A stretch of 23,109 nt of DNA from NCBI GenBank assembly GCA_049642465.1, contig JBAROV010000103.1, positions 1 through 23,109 on the forward strand. The letters are read 5' to 3'. Numbering within the stretch: the first letter of the stretch is position 1; each line of letters begins with the position of its first letter. The position numbers were made by a program, and so were the translations under genes. The notes under the pieces were generated by a model, which was not told the origin of the DNA, ran no database searches, and saw only the letters and a list, made by a program, of their open reading frames with translations. This DNA is from CAWDPQ01 sp049642465 (GTDB lineage: Bacteria > Acidobacteriota > Vicinamibacteria > Vicinamibacterales > 2-12-FULL-66-21). Shown in pieces: positions 20,617 to 23,109 of the stretch.

Positions 20617-23109
20617 TCAGCTCGAAGCCGGAATCAAGCGATCGTCGTCCGCAAGGTCCGCGCCGACCGTCTGTGCCCTCCGCGGTTCAGCCGGCACCGC
20701 GACGCGCCGCCGTGCAACCAGCACATAGATCGACGGCACCACGAACAGCGTGAACACGGTCCCCACGATCATGCCGCTCACGAGCATGATGCCGATGCTG
20801 TTGCGGGCGCCCGCGCCTGGACCCGTGGCGAGCACGAGCGGAAAGTGCCCAACCACCGTCGCGGCCGTTGTCATGAGGATGGGACGCAAGCGGGTGCCGG
20901 ACGCTTCGATCACCGCCGCCAGCTTGTCCCGCCCGGCTTCCTGCAGGTGATTCGCAAACTGCACTATCAAAATCCCGTTCTTCGAGACCAGGCCAACGAG
21001 CGTAATCAGCCCGACCTGGCTGTAGATATTCAGGCTCGTCAGTCCGAGGAACGAGAACAGCAACGCGCCGGAAATCGCCAGCGGCACCGAGCCGGCAAGA
21101 ATGATGAACGGGTCACGGAAGCTTTCGAACTGCGCTGCCAGCACGAGGTAAATCAGCACCGCCGAAAGCAAGAACGTGGTGAGGAACTTGCTCCCCTCGG
21201 TCCGCAGCTGTCGTGATTCACCGGCGTAATCAATCGTGAAGCCCTGCGGCAGAATCCCCTTCGCCTCGTTCTCGAGAAAGGTGAGCGCCTGATCGAGCGG
21301 GACGGGTGGCGGGATCACTCCCTGAATCCGAACGGCGTTGAGCTGTTGAAACTTCTTCAACTCGCGCGGCTCCGCCGTCGTCCGCAGCGTCGCAAAGGTT
21401 GATAGGGGAACGAGTTTGTCGTTCGAACCGGTGATGTACATCTCCGATAACTGGTCCGGCGTGAGGCGTTCGCTGCGCTTGACCTGCGGGATGACCTTGT
21501 AGCTCCGTCCCTGAATGCTAAAGCGGTTCACGTAGTCGCCGCCGAGCAGGATGGCAAGGTCCTGGCCTGCCTGACTCAGGCTGACCCCCTGGGATCGCAG
21601 CTTGTCGCGGTCGAATACGACTTCTGCCTGCGGCTGATCGAACTTCAAGTCTGCGTCAGCGAAGATGAACAGGCCGCTGGCAAATGCTTTCTGCACCAGC
21701 TGCCCGGCGAGTTCGCCGAGTTGACGCGGTTCGGCTGGAGCGGCGATGACGAGATCGACAGGGAAATCGCCGCCACCGGGGAGTGCCGGCGGCGTCAGCG
21801 GAATGACGCGGATTCCCGGAATCTTCGAGAGCGGGCCCATCGACTCCAGCAGTAGCTGCTGCGTTGTCTTCGTCCGCTCGCTCCAGGGCTTCGTCACCAT
21901 GCCGCCAAACCCACCAGTCGGAAACATGATCTGAAAGATGCTCGCGGTTTCTGGAATCGCGCGGTAGACGCCGTGAACCTGCTCCGCGTACAACTTTGTT
22001 TGATCGAGCGTCGAGTTCGGCGCCGCCTGCACGATCGAGAAAAGCACACCCTGGTCTTCCGCGGGCGCCAGCTCGCGCTGGGAGAACATGTAGAACGGTA
22101 CCGTCAGCGAGGCGACGATCAACCACAGCACGAGCACTACCGGCCGGTAGCGCAGCGTTCCCGTCAGCGTTCTCGTGTAGACCCGGCGGACCCCCTCGAA
22201 GCGGCGATTGATCCAGCCGGCAAACCCCCGTTCGGTGTCCCCCGCGCGGAGGAGTTTTGCCCCCATCATCGGCGAGAGTGTGAGGGCGACGAACCCCGAC
22301 ACGATAACCGCGCCGGCAAGCGTGAACGCGAACTCGCGAAAGAGCGCGCCGGTCAGGCCTCCCTGGATGCCGACCGGGGCGTAAACCGCGGCCAGGGTAA
22401 TCGTCATAGCGATAATGGGGCCGACGAGCTCGCGAGCGGCATCCAGCGCCGCGCGCGGTGCAGATTTGCCTTCGTGCAGGTGGCGCTCGATGTTCTCCAC
22501 CATCACAATGGCATCGTCAACCACCAGGCCCACGGAGAGCACGATCGCAAGCAGGGTCAGGAGGTTTATGGTGAATCCTGCAACCAGCATGAGGAACACG
22601 GCCCCGACGAGCGAAATCGGGATGGCCACTACCGGTATCAACACCGAGCGGAACGAACCGAGAAACAGGAAAATGACGATCACGACGATGAGAAGTGTTT
22701 CAGTCAGCGTCGTGAGCACTTCGTCGATGGCATCCTGGATGTATTCCGTGGAATCGTACGGAATCCCCGCCTTCATCCCGACCGGAAGCTGCGCTTCGAT
22801 TCCGGTCAAGGCTTCGCGCACGCGCTTGATGACGTCGAGCGAATTCGCCGTCGGCAGCACCCATACGCCCATGAAGGTGGCCGTTTGACCGTTGAATCGC
22901 ACGTCCTCCTCGTAATTCTCCGCGCCGAGGACAACATCCGCGATCTCGCCGAGGCGGACGACGACGCCGTTGTGCTCCTTGACGATCAGCTGGCGGAATT
23001 CCTCCGGCGTACGTAAATCGGTATTGGCCACGAGATTGACCGACACCATCGATCCCTTGGTGCGTCCGAGGGCCGACAAATAGTTGTTGCGGCCCAGCGC
23101 CTCGCGCAC
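20617..23109 (-). CDS. RND multidrug efflux pump, HAE-1 (AcrB-like) type, 5' partial
   Basis: The last 830 or so residues of an inner-membrane RND transporter that exports hydrophobic compounds with proton motive force in a tripartite complex with an adaptor and an outer-membrane channel. Visible features are the membrane helix run ETLLIVVIVIFLFLGSFRS, the proton-relay helix GLVVDDAIVMVENIERH with the double aspartate, APAEDQGVLFSIVQAAPNST at the start of the second porter loop, GFTIDYAGESRQLRTEGS, and the second helix set SKNGILIVQFANHL and PILMTTAATVVGHFPLVLA. Family members have about 1,030-1,050 residues, so roughly 200 N-terminal residues lie beyond the window; the apparent GTG at the edge is not the true start. 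Adaptor and regulator genes would be expected upstream, outside the window. No frameshift is seen. Confidence 0.93.
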   Translation of the reverse strand: MREALGRNNYLSALGRTKGSMVSVNLVANTDLRTPEEFRQLIVKEHNGVVVRLGEIADVVLGAENYEEDVRFNGQTATFMGVWVLPTANSLDVIKRVREALTGIEAQLPVGMKAGIPYDSTEYIQDAIDEVLTTLTETLLIVVIVIFLFLGSFRSVLIPVVAIPISLVGAVFLMLVAGFTINLLTLLAIVLSVGLVVDDAIVMVENIERHLHEGKSAPRAALDAARELVGPIIAMTITLAAVYAPVGIQGGLTGALFREFAFTLAGAVIVSGFVALTLSPMMGAKLLRAGDTERGFAGWINRRFEGVRRVYTRTLTGTLRYRPVVLVLWLIVASLTVPFYMFSQRELAPAEDQGVLFSIVQAAPNSTLDQTKLYAEQVHGVYRAIPETASIFQIMFPTGGFGGMVTKPWSERTKTTQQLLLESMGPLSKIPGIRVIPLTPPALPGGGDFPVDLVIAAPAEPRQLGELAGQLVQKAFASGLFIFADADLKFDQPQAEVVFDRDKLRSQGVSLSQAGQDLAILLGGDYVNRFSIQGRSYKVIPQVKRSERLTPDQLSEMYITGSNDKLVPLSTFATLRTTAEPRELKKFQQLNAVRIQGVIPPPVPLDQALTFLENEAKGILPQGFTIDYAGESRQLRTEGSKFLTTFLLSAVLIYLVLAAQFESFRDPFIILAGSVPLAISGALLFSFLGLTSLNIYSQVGLITLVGLVSKNGILIVQFANHLQEAGRDKLAAVIEASGTRLRPILMTTAATVVGHFPLVLATGPGAGARNSIGIMLVSGMIVGTVFTLFVVPSIYVLVARRRVAVPAEPRRAQTVGADLADDDRLIPASS

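Noticed and set aside
21973..23016. A 347-codon open frame on the plus strand
   Set aside because: It is antisense to the RND pump, with a His/Arg/Asp/Gln-rich low-complexity translation and no family features.

Overview
The window is about 23.1 kb of GC-rich bacterial chromosome. It most resembles Acidobacteriota, perhaps the Vicinamibacteria. This placement is an inference from gene content, not from a marker gene: an Oar-like TonB-dependent receptor of about 1,100 residues with an N-terminal CarboxypepD_reg-like domain, many enzymes of normally cytoplasmic families carrying Tat or Sec signal peptides, a DUF1326-DUF2182 pair, and short heptanucleotide arrays between genes. No rRNA, tRNA, CRISPR array, integrase or transposase was seen. 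The genes look like ordinary soil-bacterial accessory metabolism.

Layout. 3-2005 (+): the 3' part of an amidohydrolase gene, overlapping (ATGA) an exported esterase-like alpha/beta hydrolase. 2106-5459 (-): the TonB-dependent receptor, convergent with the esterase. 5460-5857: a divergent intergenic region with a candidate receptor promoter. 5858-6697 (+): an RraA-like protein with a signal peptide. 6918-8998 (+): a rhomboid homologue that lacks the catalytic histidine, overlapping an SH3b plus beta-barrel protein. 9073-11262 (-): a TPR protein followed by a Tat-exported cupredoxin-like protein. 11444-20582 (+): eight co-directional genes, namely DUF1326, DUF2182, a Tat-exported mannonate dehydratase-like protein, an exported protein with three tandem RidA domains, a SelA-like PLP enzyme with a C-terminal beta-rich extension, an SBP56/methanethiol oxidase homologue, a His-rich membrane protein and a Tat-exported Gfo/Idh/MocA oxidoreductase. 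20617-23109 (-): the C-terminal 80% of an RND (HAE-1 type) efflux pump, cut by the window end.

The most interesting part is 12901-20582. A PLP enzyme of a group that contains amino-acid and amino-sugar-acid lyases lies directly after a single-chain triple RidA. RidA proteins hydrolyse the enamine/imine products of PLP eliminases, and both proteins here appear to be exported. A mannonate dehydratase homologue (product 2-keto-3-deoxygluconate) and a sugar-type oxidoreductase flank them, so an extracytoplasmic acid-sugar or amino-sugar-acid route is a reasonable hypothesis. The SBP56 gene 18 bases downstream suggests a competing hypothesis, release and oxidation of a thiol.

A second layer is repetitive. 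Arrays of 7-nt units with three unrelated unit sequences (gggaaaa, agtcgct, gttggga) occupy several gene junctions, one array encodes the start of a signal peptide, and two form hairpins between convergent genes. A GC-rich element of about 58-71 bp occurs as two near-complete copies and two fragments; the three + strand copies all lie just upstream of start codons in the long co-directional run.
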